In this document: one piece after another, positions 17,899 to 25,804 of the stretch
Position numbering within the stretch: the stretch's first letter is position 1
How the letters are laid out: every line of letters starts with the position of its first letter
Origin: an uncultured Candidatus Saccharibacteria bacterium
GTDB taxonomy: Bacteria > Patescibacteriota > Saccharimonadia > Saccharimonadales > Saccharimonadaceae
Reading direction: 5' to 3'
Assembly: GCA_937859515.1 (NCBI GenBank)
Contig: CALMAK010000018.1
Coordinates: 40,215 to 104,214 of the forward strand
Length of the DNA: 64,000 bases
Notes under the pieces: generated by a model
The model's input: only the letters and a program-made list of their open reading frames with translations
Told to the model about the DNA's origin: nothing
The model's database searches: none
Program-made: the position numbers and the translations under genes

Positions 17899-18893
17899 CG
17901 AATATCAGCGAAGGACAGTGGCAGCAGTTTGTAGCGACACGTCGCGAGGCAAACTTTTTACAAAGTGTCGAGTGGGCGAGTGCAAACGAGAAGGTCGGCC
18001 ACAGGATTGTGCGTGGTGGTGTGAAACGTGAAGACGTGTTGGTTGCCGGGTGGCAGGGCATTGTCAAGGATGCGCGCCGTGGACGATACTTAGAGGTGCC
18101 AGGGGGGCCATTGGTTGATTGGCACAATGATGAGGTAGCAGCGGAGATTATTGGGCAGCTAAAGGTGGTGGCAAAAGAGCAAAAGTGTGTGTTTGTGCGG
18201 ATTCGCCCACAGGTGAATGACAGCGAAGAGATTCGCGCAAAATTAAGAGCCTCACGACTGCACGTTGCACCATTTCACCTTCATGCTGAACACACTAACA
18301 TTCTTGATCTCACAAAAACCGAAGATGAGCTGCTCTCTGGTATGCGTCGCCAAACTCGTTATGAAGTTCGCGCGGGCAAGAAAAAAGGTGTGGAGGTGAG
18401 TTGGCGGTCAGATGAAGCGGCGGCCGAAGAATTTTTCACCGTACAAGCTGACACGGCACAGCGCCAAGGCTTTATTCCACCATCGCGTGAGTTCCTGGCT
18501 GCGCAGGTCACCGCATTTGGTGAAAATGCGCGAATATATCGGGCAGAAAAAGATGGAGTGTTGCTGAATCTTGCGCTTGTGTTATTTTCAGGCGAGGAAG
18601 CAGATTATTTTGAAGCAGCCTCGACCCCAGAGAGCCGTAGCCTACCAGGCGCCTATGCGATTCAATGGCAGGCGATCTGCGATGCCAAAAGCATGGGTAA
18701 AAGCCGATATAATTTTTGGGGAATTGCCTATAGTGATGATCCAAGTCATCGCTTTGCAGGGGTTACAACCTTTAAGCGAGGCTTTGGCGGTGACGATATA
18801 ACCTATGTGCCGGCGCACGATATTGTACTAAAGCATACCTATCTAAAGACATGGCTGATTGAAACTGTAAGGAAAAAACGAAGGAAATTATAA
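17895..18893 (+). CDS. FemAB-family peptidoglycan bridge aminoacyltransferase
   Basis: 332 residues with two GNAT-like domains. Motifs shared with its downstream neighbour: NFLQSVEWASANEKVG at the N-terminus, HTNILDLTKTEDELLSGM, RQTRYEVRAGKKKGV, and YNFWGIAYSDDPSHRFAGVT then FKRGFGG near the end. It probably adds one residue of the interpeptide bridge from an aminoacyl-tRNA. Start overlaps the upstream stop (ATGA). Confidence 0.92.
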   Translation: MTNISEGQWQQFVATRREANFLQSVEWASANEKVGHRIVRGGVKREDVLVAGWQGIVKDARRGRYLEVPGGPLVDWHNDEVAAEIIGQLKVVAKEQKCVFVRIRPQVNDSEEIRAKLRASRLHVAPFHLHAEHTNILDLTKTEDELLSGMRRQTRYEVRAGKKKGVEVSWRSDEAAAEEFFTVQADTAQRQGFIPPSREFLAAQVTAFGENARIYRAEKDGVLLNLALVLFSGEEADYFEAASTPESRSLPGAYAIQWQAICDAKSMGKSRYNFWGIAYSDDPSHRFAGVTTFKRGFGGDDITYVPAHDIVLKHTYLKTWLIETVRKKRRKL

Positions 18894-19915
18894 TGGCGAT
18901 TGAGATTCGAGATGTAACTGATAAAAATGAATGGGATGACTTTGTGACGGCACACCCAGAGGCAAATTTTTTGCATGCCTGGCAATGGGGTGAATTTCAT
19001 ATCTCACGTGGTAAGACGGTGATTCGTCGTGGTGTGTATGTTGGCAAGGATCTTGAGGGGGTGTACGAAGGTGTGGTTGAGACGGCACGCCGCGGTACAC
19101 ACCTGGCAATCGCAGGAGGTCCGATTGTTGATTGGGGCAATGCTGATGTTGTCCAATTGCTGCGTGATGATATGAAAAAACAAGGTGAGGTGCATGGTTG
19201 CGCGTTTGTGCGTGTCAGGCCGCAGCTGGAAAAATCAGATGAATCATCGGCACTGTTTGATCGACTTGGCTTTAAGCCTGCACCGTACTATCTTAGTGTT
19301 GAACACGCGGGCATTCTTGATCTGACAAAATCAGAAGAGGAGTTATTAAAGGGTATGCGTCAACGTCTGCGTCGTGCACTGCGCAAGGCCGAGAAGAATA
19401 ACATCACAGTTGAAACGAGCACCAACTCTGATGATATTGCCGAATTTTACCGTATCCAGTTGGAGACAGCCAGACGACACGACTTTACGCACTTTAGTGA
19501 GGACTTTTTGAAAAAACAGTTCAAGTCATTTGCGGATGATAACTCAGCAGTGCTATACACCGCACGGCATGAAGGTGAAGTTTTGGCGCAGAACTTTATG
19601 ATTTTTTATGGCAACGAAGCGTCATATCACTATGGGGTTAGTACGGAATTGGGAACAAAATTATCTGGTGCGCCACTGTTACACATGCAAGCCATGCGTG
19701 ATGCACGCGAACGAGGCATCAAACGATATAGTTTTTGGGGGATTGTTGATGAGGATGATACCGACCACCGGTTTTATGGTGTCAGTGTATTCAAGCGTGG
19801 ATTTGGTGTGGATGAGCTGAAATACGTTCCTGCCCATGACTTGATTCTCTCCCCAGTAAAATATCGCCTCAACTGGATTATTGAGACAATACGGAGAAAA
19901 GCCCGTCGAGTTTAA
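18893..19915 (+). CDS. FemAB-family peptidoglycan bridge aminoacyltransferase
   Basis: 340 residues, clearly paralogous to the gene before it (NFLHAWQWGEFHISRGKT, HAGILDLTKSEEELLKGM, RQRLRRALRKAEKNN, YSFWGIVDEDDTDHRFYGVS). In known systems FemX/FemA/FemB paralogues act in sequence on successive bridge positions, so two adjacent copies suggest a bridge of at least two residues. It overlaps the preceding stop by one base and ends the operon. Confidence 0.92.
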   Translation: MAIEIRDVTDKNEWDDFVTAHPEANFLHAWQWGEFHISRGKTVIRRGVYVGKDLEGVYEGVVETARRGTHLAIAGGPIVDWGNADVVQLLRDDMKKQGEVHGCAFVRVRPQLEKSDESSALFDRLGFKPAPYYLSVEHAGILDLTKSEEELLKGMRQRLRRALRKAEKNNITVETSTNSDDIAEFYRIQLETARRHDFTHFSEDFLKKQFKSFADDNSAVLYTARHEGEVLAQNFMIFYGNEASYHYGVSTELGTKLSGAPLLHMQAMRDARERGIKRYSFWGIVDEDDTDHRFYGVSVFKRGFGVDELKYVPAHDLILSPVKYRLNWIIETIRRKARRV

Positions 19916-19963
19916 AGCACAAGCAAGTTGACAAAAACACAATTTTTTGCTATGATATTAATC

Positions 19964-21172
19964 ATGAACGAACAAAAACAAAAAAGTCCCTCAATTGCAT
20001 TTATCGACGCCGTCCGTAAGGTGGATCGAGACACCCTTGACCAGCCAATTGCTGATGATGACCCACTGTTGGACATGCTGGAAGGTATGGCCATTGATTC
20101 GGAACCACTTTCCGATGAAGAGGTACAAGAATTAAAAGAGAAAAAATTGCATCGAAAAGAGCGAGCATTTGTGCGCGGTCTTGCCGAGAAGGCGGCGTTG
20201 TCTATCCAGGTTGCTGCCGGAGAGGATGTTGATTTAGGGTCAGAGTTGACCGAGAACTTGCGACGCAACCTAGGCAGTATCGGAATTAATCCAAATGATG
20301 TGCGAGGACTTCGTGTGCAGAAAGAAGAGTCTACGCCAAAAGACAGGGGTGAAGCTGTGCCTGGCAGTCACGTGCCAGCTGTACTTGAAAAACATAGGGC
20401 TCCTATTGATGAGATAGAAGTGGGTACAGGTCTGTGGTCTGCACGTGATACCCGAGCCGTGACGAAGGGGTTTCTTGATACCTACTTGCCAGTACAAGAC
20501 CAGCTTGATAAGAAGCGTTTTAGTGGGGGAGGCAAGCTTGATGCAATCGCCACAGTTAATGCCTTCAGTCATGCGTTCGTCAAACGCCTTGCCAGTCTTC
20601 CTAACTCGATTCTTGCTACGGGTGCGATTAATGATGTCGAAACTGGGATTGTTGACCAGCTGGAGCTGCGTGCCGACGATTTTAGGCGGCGGAGGATCAC
20701 TGAGGCAAAACAGGGTGAGGTTTTTGGTGAGCTCCCTGAGATTCAAACATTACGGAGACGCGTGCTAGATGGCGTTCGTACTGAATTCATTGCGCACAAA
20801 CTGCTTGATAAGCATAAGAATGAACTTGGCATGACAGAAGTAGCTTTTTCATCCACAGAACAAGATGTGAAGGAGGGATGGGACCTGTCTCTTACACATG
20901 AGTCGGGCACTCGCTACTATATAGACGTCAAGCGTTCGGGTGCATTTCGCGACCTTATTGAGAAAAGTGACCAACGCGTTACGGCAATACCTGGTCTTGA
21001 GGGCGTGGTTATTAAACAAAATGCTATCGTAGGTCCGGTCGTGGTGATTGCGGCTGACGATCTGGCGGGTATTCGGCCGGTGGCCAACCGTCTCGAGGCG
21101 ACATCTGGCAATATATTGCTGGAAAGTATTAAGGATGGCATAATTGCTATTGACAATATTAGAAAAGAGTGA
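19964..21172 (+). CDS. Probable PD-(D/E)XK-type nuclease domain protein
   Basis: 402 residues from ATG 19964. A longer frame starts inside the -35. The promoter is TTGACA (19928-19933), 17 nt, TATGAT (19951-19956) preceded by TGC, ending 7 nt before the ATG, so leaderless. The first 190 residues are acidic or helical and unrecognised. Residues about 270-325 show a plausible PD-(D/E)XK core: Glu in RTEFIAHKLL (about 274), Asp in EGWDLSL (about 307), then YYIDVKRSG with DxK at about 321-323. Fold and activity are inferred. The gene stands alone, with no methyltransferase or helicase nearby. Confidence 0.6.
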   Translation: MNEQKQKSPSIAFIDAVRKVDRDTLDQPIADDDPLLDMLEGMAIDSEPLSDEEVQELKEKKLHRKERAFVRGLAEKAALSIQVAAGEDVDLGSELTENLRRNLGSIGINPNDVRGLRVQKEESTPKDRGEAVPGSHVPAVLEKHRAPIDEIEVGTGLWSARDTRAVTKGFLDTYLPVQDQLDKKRFSGGGKLDAIATVNAFSHAFVKRLASLPNSILATGAINDVETGIVDQLELRADDFRRRRITEAKQGEVFGELPEIQTLRRRVLDGVRTEFIAHKLLDKHKNELGMTEVAFSSTEQDVKEGWDLSLTHESGTRYYIDVKRSGAFRDLIEKSDQRVTAIPGLEGVVIKQNAIVGPVVVIAADDLAGIRPVANRLEATSGNILLESIKDGIIAIDNIRKE

Positions 21173-21178
21173 TACTAT
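21150..21178 (+). promoter_or_regulatory. Promoter of the small Cys-rich gene
   Basis: TTGACA (21150-21155), exact 17-nt spacer, TACTAT (21173-21178). It lies in the last codons of the preceding gene. Confidence 0.65.
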
Positions 21179-21228
21179 GTTATTATGCTCTCAGATCGTG
21201 AGCTGTTCAGGAAGGGAAGGTGAAGCGA

Positions 21229-21426
21229 ATGTTTCATCAGAACTGCGAGGCTGTCTCGCGAGGTAAGTGTGCGCAGCGACCGGGTTACACGGTCAACGTG
21301 CGCGGGCAGAACATGTCGCTCTGCTACTACCACGCCAAGATGGCGGGACACTTCAAGTCGGGCATCCAGCCCGAGTACACGACTTGGATCGGACCCCTTG
21401 TCATCAAGGGAACGTCCGGGAAGTGA
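21229..21426 (+). CDS. GC-rich single-gene cassette, small Cys/His protein
   Basis: 65 residues from ATG 21229, 8 nt after GGGAAGG; an in-frame GTG at 21220 is the alternative. Cys in QNCEA, RGKCAQ and LCYYHAK plus His suggest a small zinc-binding fold, unproven. Codons are strongly G/C-ending, unlike neighbours. It has its own promoter, a hairpin in the leader (GCTC/GAGC around 21187-21202) and a terminator-like hairpin after it. The family is unknown. Confidence 0.6.
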   Translation: MFHQNCEAVSRGKCAQRPGYTVNVRGQNMSLCYYHAKMAGHFKSGIQPEYTTWIGPLVIKGTSGK

Positions 21427-21478
21427 ACACAGCACATGAGAGGAGATGCACTATGCCGGGTTGAGAAACCTCCCTGGC

Positions 21479-21508
21479 GGCCTCGGTATGCACCATGCTA
21501 CCGAGGCC
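21479..21508 (+). terminator. Hairpin after the small Cys-rich gene
   Basis: GGCCTCGGTA (21479-21488) pairs perfectly with TACCGAGGCC (21499-21508). There is no T tract, so termination is not certain. It lies just upstream of the groES operator. Confidence 0.5.
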
Positions 21509-21518
21509 ACTCTCATTT

Positions 21519-21561
21519 CTGGCACTCGTACTTGACGAGTGCTAATTTATTTTTATATACT
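21519..21561 (+). promoter_or_regulatory. CIRCE operator and promoter of groES-groEL
   Basis: CTGGCACTC-N9-GAGTGCTAA (21519-21545) matches the CIRCE inverted repeat TTAGCACTC-N9-GAGTGCTAA, with the left arm two bases off at its outer end. CIRCE is bound by the heat-shock repressor HrcA. The right arm overlaps a -35 (TTGACG, 21532-21537) with TATACT at 21556-21561 (18-nt spacer). Heat induction by HrcA release is inferred from known CIRCE biology. Confidence 0.92.
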
Positions 21562-21592
21562 ACAGATACGAATAAGAAATTAGGAGGAAAAT

Positions 21593-21859
21593 ATGAGTGC
21601 ACCAATTACTCCCCTTGCTGATCGCGTGGTTGCCGTACGCGAAGAGGCGAAAACGCAGACAGCAAGTGGAATATATTTACCGGATAACGCAAAAGAAAAG
21701 CCGATACTTGCAGAAGTGAAAGCAGTTGGTCCTGATGTAAAGGGATTAAAGGTGGGCGATAAGATTGTTTATAAAGAATACTCTACAACCGAATTGAAGA
21801 TTGACGGAGTTGAATATTTGTTAGTAAAAGAAGAAGACGTCCTTGCGACAGTGAATTAG
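21593..21859 (+). CDS. groS: Co-chaperonin GroES
   Basis: 88 residues, slightly shorter than the usual 95-100. It has PLADRVVAVREEAKTQTASG at the N-terminus with the mobile loop TASGIYLPDNAKEKP, and VGDKIVYKEYSTTELKIDG. It forms the heptameric lid on GroEL. A strong TTAGGAGG site precedes the ATG. The leader is long, in contrast with leaderless neighbours. It is followed after 9 nt by groEL. Confidence 0.97.
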   Translation: MSAPITPLADRVVAVREEAKTQTASGIYLPDNAKEKPILAEVKAVGPDVKGLKVGDKIVYKEYSTTELKIDGVEYLLVKEEDVLATVN

Positions 21860-21868
21860 GAGGATTAT

Positions 21869-23509
21869 ATGGCGAAGAAAGTTTTTTATGATGACGATGC
21901 ACGCGATCGTGTACTTGGCGGTGCAAAAGCACTTTATGATGCTGTAAAGGTTACGTATGGACCAAAGGGTCGTAATGTCGTGATTGCCAAGGGTTACGGT
22001 GGTCCAACCGTGACACACGACGGTGTAACAGTGGCGGAAAGTGTCGACCTGCCCGAAAACGACGACGAAAAGCTTGGCTACAAAGTTGGTGCAGAGCTGA
22101 TTAAGCAAGCTGCGAGCAAGCTCAATAAAGTTGCTGGTGACGGTACGACCACTGTCACCGTTTTGACCTATAATATTTTGAAAGAAGCCAATCGTCTGAT
22201 TGCCGCTGGCCATAACCCGCAAGAGCTGCGCAAGGGCATTGAGGCGGCAGGAGCTGAAGTCGTAAAGGCACTTGATGGCCTGAGTGAGAGTATCGAAGGT
22301 AAGAGCGATCGTGTAGCCGAGGTGGCAACTATTTCAGCCGGTGATGAGACGATCGGTAAACTAATTGCTGATGTTATCGAGAAAGTCGGTAAAGATGGCG
22401 TTGTGACGGTTGAAGCGGGCCAAGGTCTTGACCTCGAGGCGGAAGTCGTGGAAGGCTTCTCGCTTGATCGCGGCTGGAGTAGCCCCTTCTTTGTGACTGA
22501 TGCAAGCCGCCAAGAGGCTGTGTATGAAAAACCAGCAATTGTTATTACTGACAAGAAAATTTCAAGTGCACAAGAATTTCTGCCAATCATTGAGAAATTG
22601 GCACAGGCGGGCAAGAAAGATATTGTTCTTATCGCTGATGAGGTAGAGGGTGAGGCACTGAGTGTACTTATTCTCAATAAACTGAAAGGTGTATTAAATA
22701 CGGTGGCCGTCAAGGCGCCAAGTTTTGGTGATCGACGTAAAGAAATTCTTGAAGATATCGCAGTACTTACTGGTGCGACAGTGATTGCCGAAGATCGTGG
22801 TCTGACATTTGAGAATGTTGGTCTTGAAGTGGTCGGCTCGGCCCGTAAGGTGATTGTCGGTAAAGATGAAACAACGATTATCGAAGGTGCTGGCTTGGCG
22901 GCTGATACCGAGGCCCGTATTACCCAAATTGCGGCTCAAGCGGACAATACAAGCAGCAACTACGATAGGGAGCAATTTGATAAGCGCGCGGCAGCACTGA
23001 GTGGCAAAGTCGCGGTCATCAAGGTGGGTGGTGCAACTGAGACCGAGATTGATGAAAAGAAGTTTCGTGTGGATGACGCAGTGGCAGCCACCAAGGCGGC
23101 ACTGGCCGAGGGTATTGTACCCGGTGGTGGCGTTACCCTTGTCAATCTCGCGACAACCGTAAAGGCAGATGGTGCCGACAGTATCAGTGCCGGCCGCCAG
23201 ATCCTCAAGAACGCACTCCGTGTGCCATTCCTGCAAATTACCGAGAATGCTGGCCTGAACAGCGAAGCACTACTGGCTCAGGTTGAGTCTGGCAAGGCAG
23301 GCCAGGGAATTGACGTCAACAACCCCGATAAGGGACTGGTTGATGTTAAGAAAGCTGGCGTGATTGATCCGGTCAAGGTTACAAAAGAAGCCGTACAGAA
23401 CGCAGTGTCGATTGCGTCAACTGCGGCAACGATGGGTGCATTGGTCGTGGATATTCCAGAGCCGGAAGCCTCAGCCGCCCCAGCTGGCGGCATGGGTGGC
23501 ATGTACTAG
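21869..23509 (+). CDS. groL: Chaperonin GroEL
   Basis: 546 residues, normal length. Landmarks: VTYGPKGRNVVIAKGYGGP, the ATP-binding AGDGTTTVTVL, the apical domain and the C-terminal GGMGGMY tail. It folds substrate proteins in the cytoplasm with GroES. TTAGGAGG lies upstream; it is in an operon with groES under CIRCE control. Confidence 0.98.
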   Translation: MAKKVFYDDDARDRVLGGAKALYDAVKVTYGPKGRNVVIAKGYGGPTVTHDGVTVAESVDLPENDDEKLGYKVGAELIKQAASKLNKVAGDGTTTVTVLTYNILKEANRLIAAGHNPQELRKGIEAAGAEVVKALDGLSESIEGKSDRVAEVATISAGDETIGKLIADVIEKVGKDGVVTVEAGQGLDLEAEVVEGFSLDRGWSSPFFVTDASRQEAVYEKPAIVITDKKISSAQEFLPIIEKLAQAGKKDIVLIADEVEGEALSVLILNKLKGVLNTVAVKAPSFGDRRKEILEDIAVLTGATVIAEDRGLTFENVGLEVVGSARKVIVGKDETTIIEGAGLAADTEARITQIAAQADNTSSNYDREQFDKRAAALSGKVAVIKVGGATETEIDEKKFRVDDAVAATKAALAEGIVPGGGVTLVNLATTVKADGADSISAGRQILKNALRVPFLQITENAGLNSEALLAQVESGKAGQGIDVNNPDKGLVDVKKAGVIDPVKVTKEAVQNAVSIASTAATMGALVVDIPEPEASAAPAGGMGGMY

Positions 23510-23525
23510 CCTAAAAAAGAAAACA

Positions 23526-23566
23526 AGCCTCTCGCGAGGAGAGAACTTGTTCTCCTGCGAGAGGCT
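23526..23566. terminator. Bidirectional terminator hairpin after groEL
   Basis: AGCCTCTCGC (23526-23535) pairs with GCGAGAGGCT (23557-23566), extended inward by GGAGA-type pairs around ACTTGT. An A-rich stretch on the left gives a T run for minus-strand transcription of the lipoprotein gene. Confidence 0.75.
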
Positions 23567-23590
23567 GAGACCTCTGCATGTTGTTGTATG

Positions 23591-24037
23591 TCACTTCGCG
23601 AATGATGGCGGGACAATGCCGTCATTCGCCCGTGGGTTGATGGGGTCGAGCAGATTTCCCTTGAAATCGGCGAAACGCATCTGCATGGCCTCACCGTCAC
23701 CCTTGAACCGCATCGGCTGCAGCTCTGTGTCATCACCGAACTTGAGCATTGGGACACAGACTCTGTTCCACTCACCGTCTCCACTCTGGGAGATGGAGCA
23801 GCCCATCTGGGTGTGATCGGGGTCGATCTCCCAGCCGAGCTCGGCGAGAAGCGGCTCGACGTCGTTGACCCACGCGTACTCGTCGTTCGGCGAAGGCTTC
23901 TTCGTCGGTTCGGCGGTCTGCGTGGTCGGCGCGGGCTCCGTGGTGGTGTTGGTGTCGTCCTTGGTGCCACAGGCGGTCAGGGTGACCAGAAGGGCGGCCG
24001 CAGCGACGACCACACCAATACGCTTGATGTTAAACAT
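23591..24037 (-). CDS. GC-rich single-gene cassette, predicted lipoprotein
   Basis: 148 residues. A basic N-terminus and hydrophobic stretch end in a lipobox (LVTLTAC, Cys about 23), followed by a Thr/Pro/Lys-rich linker and a domain of about 100 residues with two further Cys (MGCSIS, NRVCVPM) that could form a disulfide. Predicted to sit on the outer face of the membrane. Codons are strongly G/C-ending, giving an actinobacterial look. TTAGGAGAGAAC precedes the ATG, with a leader hairpin CTGTCGCC/GGCTGACAG upstream. The family is not recognised. Confidence 0.75.
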   Translation of the reverse strand: MFNIKRIGVVVAAAALLVTLTACGTKDDTNTTTEPAPTTQTAEPTKKPSPNDEYAWVNDVEPLLAELGWEIDPDHTQMGCSISQSGDGEWNRVCVPMLKFGDDTELQPMRFKGDGEAMQMRFADFKGNLLDPINPRANDGIVPPSFAK

Positions 24038-24092
24038 GTTCTCTCCTAAGAGTAGGGGTCTCGCTGTCAGCCGAATGGCGACAGATACATGT

Positions 24093-24121
24093 ATTTTAGC
24101 ATAAATATGTTAAGATGTCAA
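24093..24121 (-). promoter_or_regulatory. Consensus promoter of the lipoprotein cassette
   Basis: Minus strand: TTGACA (24121-24116), exact 17-nt spacer, TAAAAT (24098-24093). The transcript would have a structured leader of about 50 nt. Confidence 0.75.
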
Positions 24122-24189
24122 TAATCATAGATATAGTAACGCAAAGTGCCATACCTGATGATGTGGCAAGATGTGCACTATGAACGAGA

Positions 24190-24660
24190 TTATTGTTGTG
24201 GGTTTGAGAGATAATCGATTTCTTTGATGATATCAAGAAGAGCTTGTGCTTTGCGGGCTTCGTCAGCGATGGCCTGTGCAGCAGCGTGAGCCGGAGCGAT
24301 GAGGGTGCGATCGTCAGTACTGCGAAGCAAGAGGAGGTAGGTGTCAAACTTTTCTTCTGGCTGAAGATTAAGCTTGTCAACGAGGGGACGCAGTTCATTA
24401 ATGGCTTCGTTCTTGATTGGAGTGAGATCATCACCAACAACAGGGGGTGCTGCAGCAGCCGTGGTATCAAGGCCAGCCAGCGAGGTATCTGCAGGATCAG
24501 CTGCAATTGGGTCTACCGCAGGGTCTGCGGCTGGCGTTGGTGCGGGTGTCTCTTCGAATTGCAATGAATCGTCTGCTTGTTGACTGACACCAGCAAGAAC
24601 TTTTGCCAGTTCTTGGTCGTCACTTATTGGTTGTGTTGCTGTCGGTTGAATATCTACCAT
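24190..24660 (-). CDS. Ala/Pro/Asp-rich protein, function unknown
   Basis: 156 residues. A low-complexity acidic N-terminal half (many Pro, Ala, Asp, Thr) is followed by a helical C-terminal domain (about 85-150). It has no signal or membrane segment. Base composition is like the native genes, not the cassettes. The family is not recognised. Confidence 0.6.
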   Translation of the reverse strand: MVDIQPTATQPISDDQELAKVLAGVSQQADDSLQFEETPAPTPAADPAVDPIAADPADTSLAGLDTTAAAAPPVVGDDLTPIKNEAINELRPLVDKLNLQPEEKFDTYLLLLRSTDDRTLIAPAHAAAQAIADEARKAQALLDIIKEIDYLSNPQQ

Positions 24661-24760
24661 GGTCCCACCCTTGTCTGAATGTATCAGTTACTACTTATGC
24701 TTCTTTGTTATATACTGTATCATAGGAAGAGGAATTGAGTAAATAGTAAAAGGGCGGGAT

Positions 24761-25804
24761 ATGTTAGACGATAACAATGTAATCAAACAACGTGATCCCA
24801 GCAATGCGCTGGCGATTGCAGCTGATGAATATAAGCAGGCAGAATTTGAAGCGACAATAGTCAACGCTGATCACGATGGTCGGATAATTAAAAATGTCGT
24901 TGTGGCTGGTATGGGTGGATCGGCATTAGCTGCCTTGATCGTGAAGGTGTGGCTTCGTGATGTTTTGAAGGTGCCCTTTGAAGTGGTGCGTGGGTACAGC
25001 TTACCACACTACGTTGATGCCAATACCTTGGTGATTGTCAGCAGTTGCTCGGGCAATACTGAGGAGACATTGGGGTGTTTGACACAGGCACGTGAACGCA
25101 ACGCACAGGTGACAATTATGACTTCTGGCGGTGCCTTGCTGCAGCAGGCGCAAGACCTGTTGATTACCCATGTTGTGCTGCCTGATCGTGCCGTGATTGA
25201 ACCGCGCATGACGACAGTGGCGCAGACTCGTGCCTTGGCACAATTGTTGGCGCATTTTGGCATCATCTCCGGACAGTATTATGAAGAGATCGCCCTTCAG
25301 GCAAGTAAGTTAGCTACCGCATCAAAAAAGTGGACAGCAGATATCACCACCGACAAGAATCTCGCCAAGCAGTTAGCATTACTAGCAGTGGGTAAGTCAG
25401 CAGTTATTTATGGTGGAGAGCTTACGGCACCGTTGGCATACAAGTGGAAGATTAGCTGGAATGAGAATAGCAAGAATGTTGCGTTTTGGAACGAGTATCC
25501 AGAGTTTAATCATAATGAATTTTTGGGCTGGACGTCACATCCCGTTGAAAAACCATACGTAGTGATTGACTTATGTAGCCGTTTTGAACACCCACAGGTA
25601 CAGCGTCGATTTGAGATTAGTGATCGATTACTAAGTGGCAAACGGCCAAAGGCGACACGCGTTGAATTGACGGGCGATTCAATCCTTGAGCAATTGCTGT
25701 GGGGCTGTATACTGGCGGACTTTGTCAGTATTTATCTTGCAATCCTCAACGGAGTTGATCCCACACCGGTCGCATTGATTGAAAAATTGAAACAAGAGCT
25801 TTAA
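24761..25804 (+). CDS. Bifunctional phosphoglucose/phosphomannose isomerase family protein
   Basis: 347 residues, the usual size. A tandem SIS-domain sugar-phosphate isomerase linking fructose-6-P with glucose-6-P or mannose-6-P. Seen: VVAGMGGSALAALIVK, VIVSSCSGNTEETLGCL, and WKISWNENSKNVAFWNEYPE then FNHNEFLGW with the catalytic Glu and His of the PGI/PMI group. With zwf in this window, it suggests hexose phosphates feed the oxidative pentose route. It overlaps the convergent permease gene by 4 nt. Confidence 0.9.
   Translation: MLDDNNVIKQRDPSNALAIAADEYKQAEFEATIVNADHDGRIIKNVVVAGMGGSALAALIVKVWLRDVLKVPFEVVRGYSLPHYVDANTLVIVSSCSGNTEETLGCLTQARERNAQVTIMTSGGALLQQAQDLLITHVVLPDRAVIEPRMTTVAQTRALAQLLAHFGIISGQYYEEIALQASKLATASKKWTADITTDKNLAKQLALLAVGKSAVIYGGELTAPLAYKWKISWNENSKNVAFWNEYPEFNHNEFLGWTSHPVEKPYVVIDLCSRFEHPQVQRRFEISDRLLSGKRPKATRVELTGDSILEQLLWGCILADFVSIYLAILNGVDPTPVALIEKLKQEL

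Noticed and set aside
21448-21466. Three-codon ORF (ATG CCG GGT TGA) with an AGGAG site after the small Cys-rich gene
   Set aside because: Too short to support; may be part of a leader or chance.
21436-21621. 61-residue ORF before groES
   Set aside because: Crosses a hairpin, the CIRCE operator and the promoter; only coincidental.
22168-23236. Two 180-residue ORFs antisense to groEL
   Set aside because: Regular codon shadow of a conserved highly expressed gene; no promoter or ribosome site.
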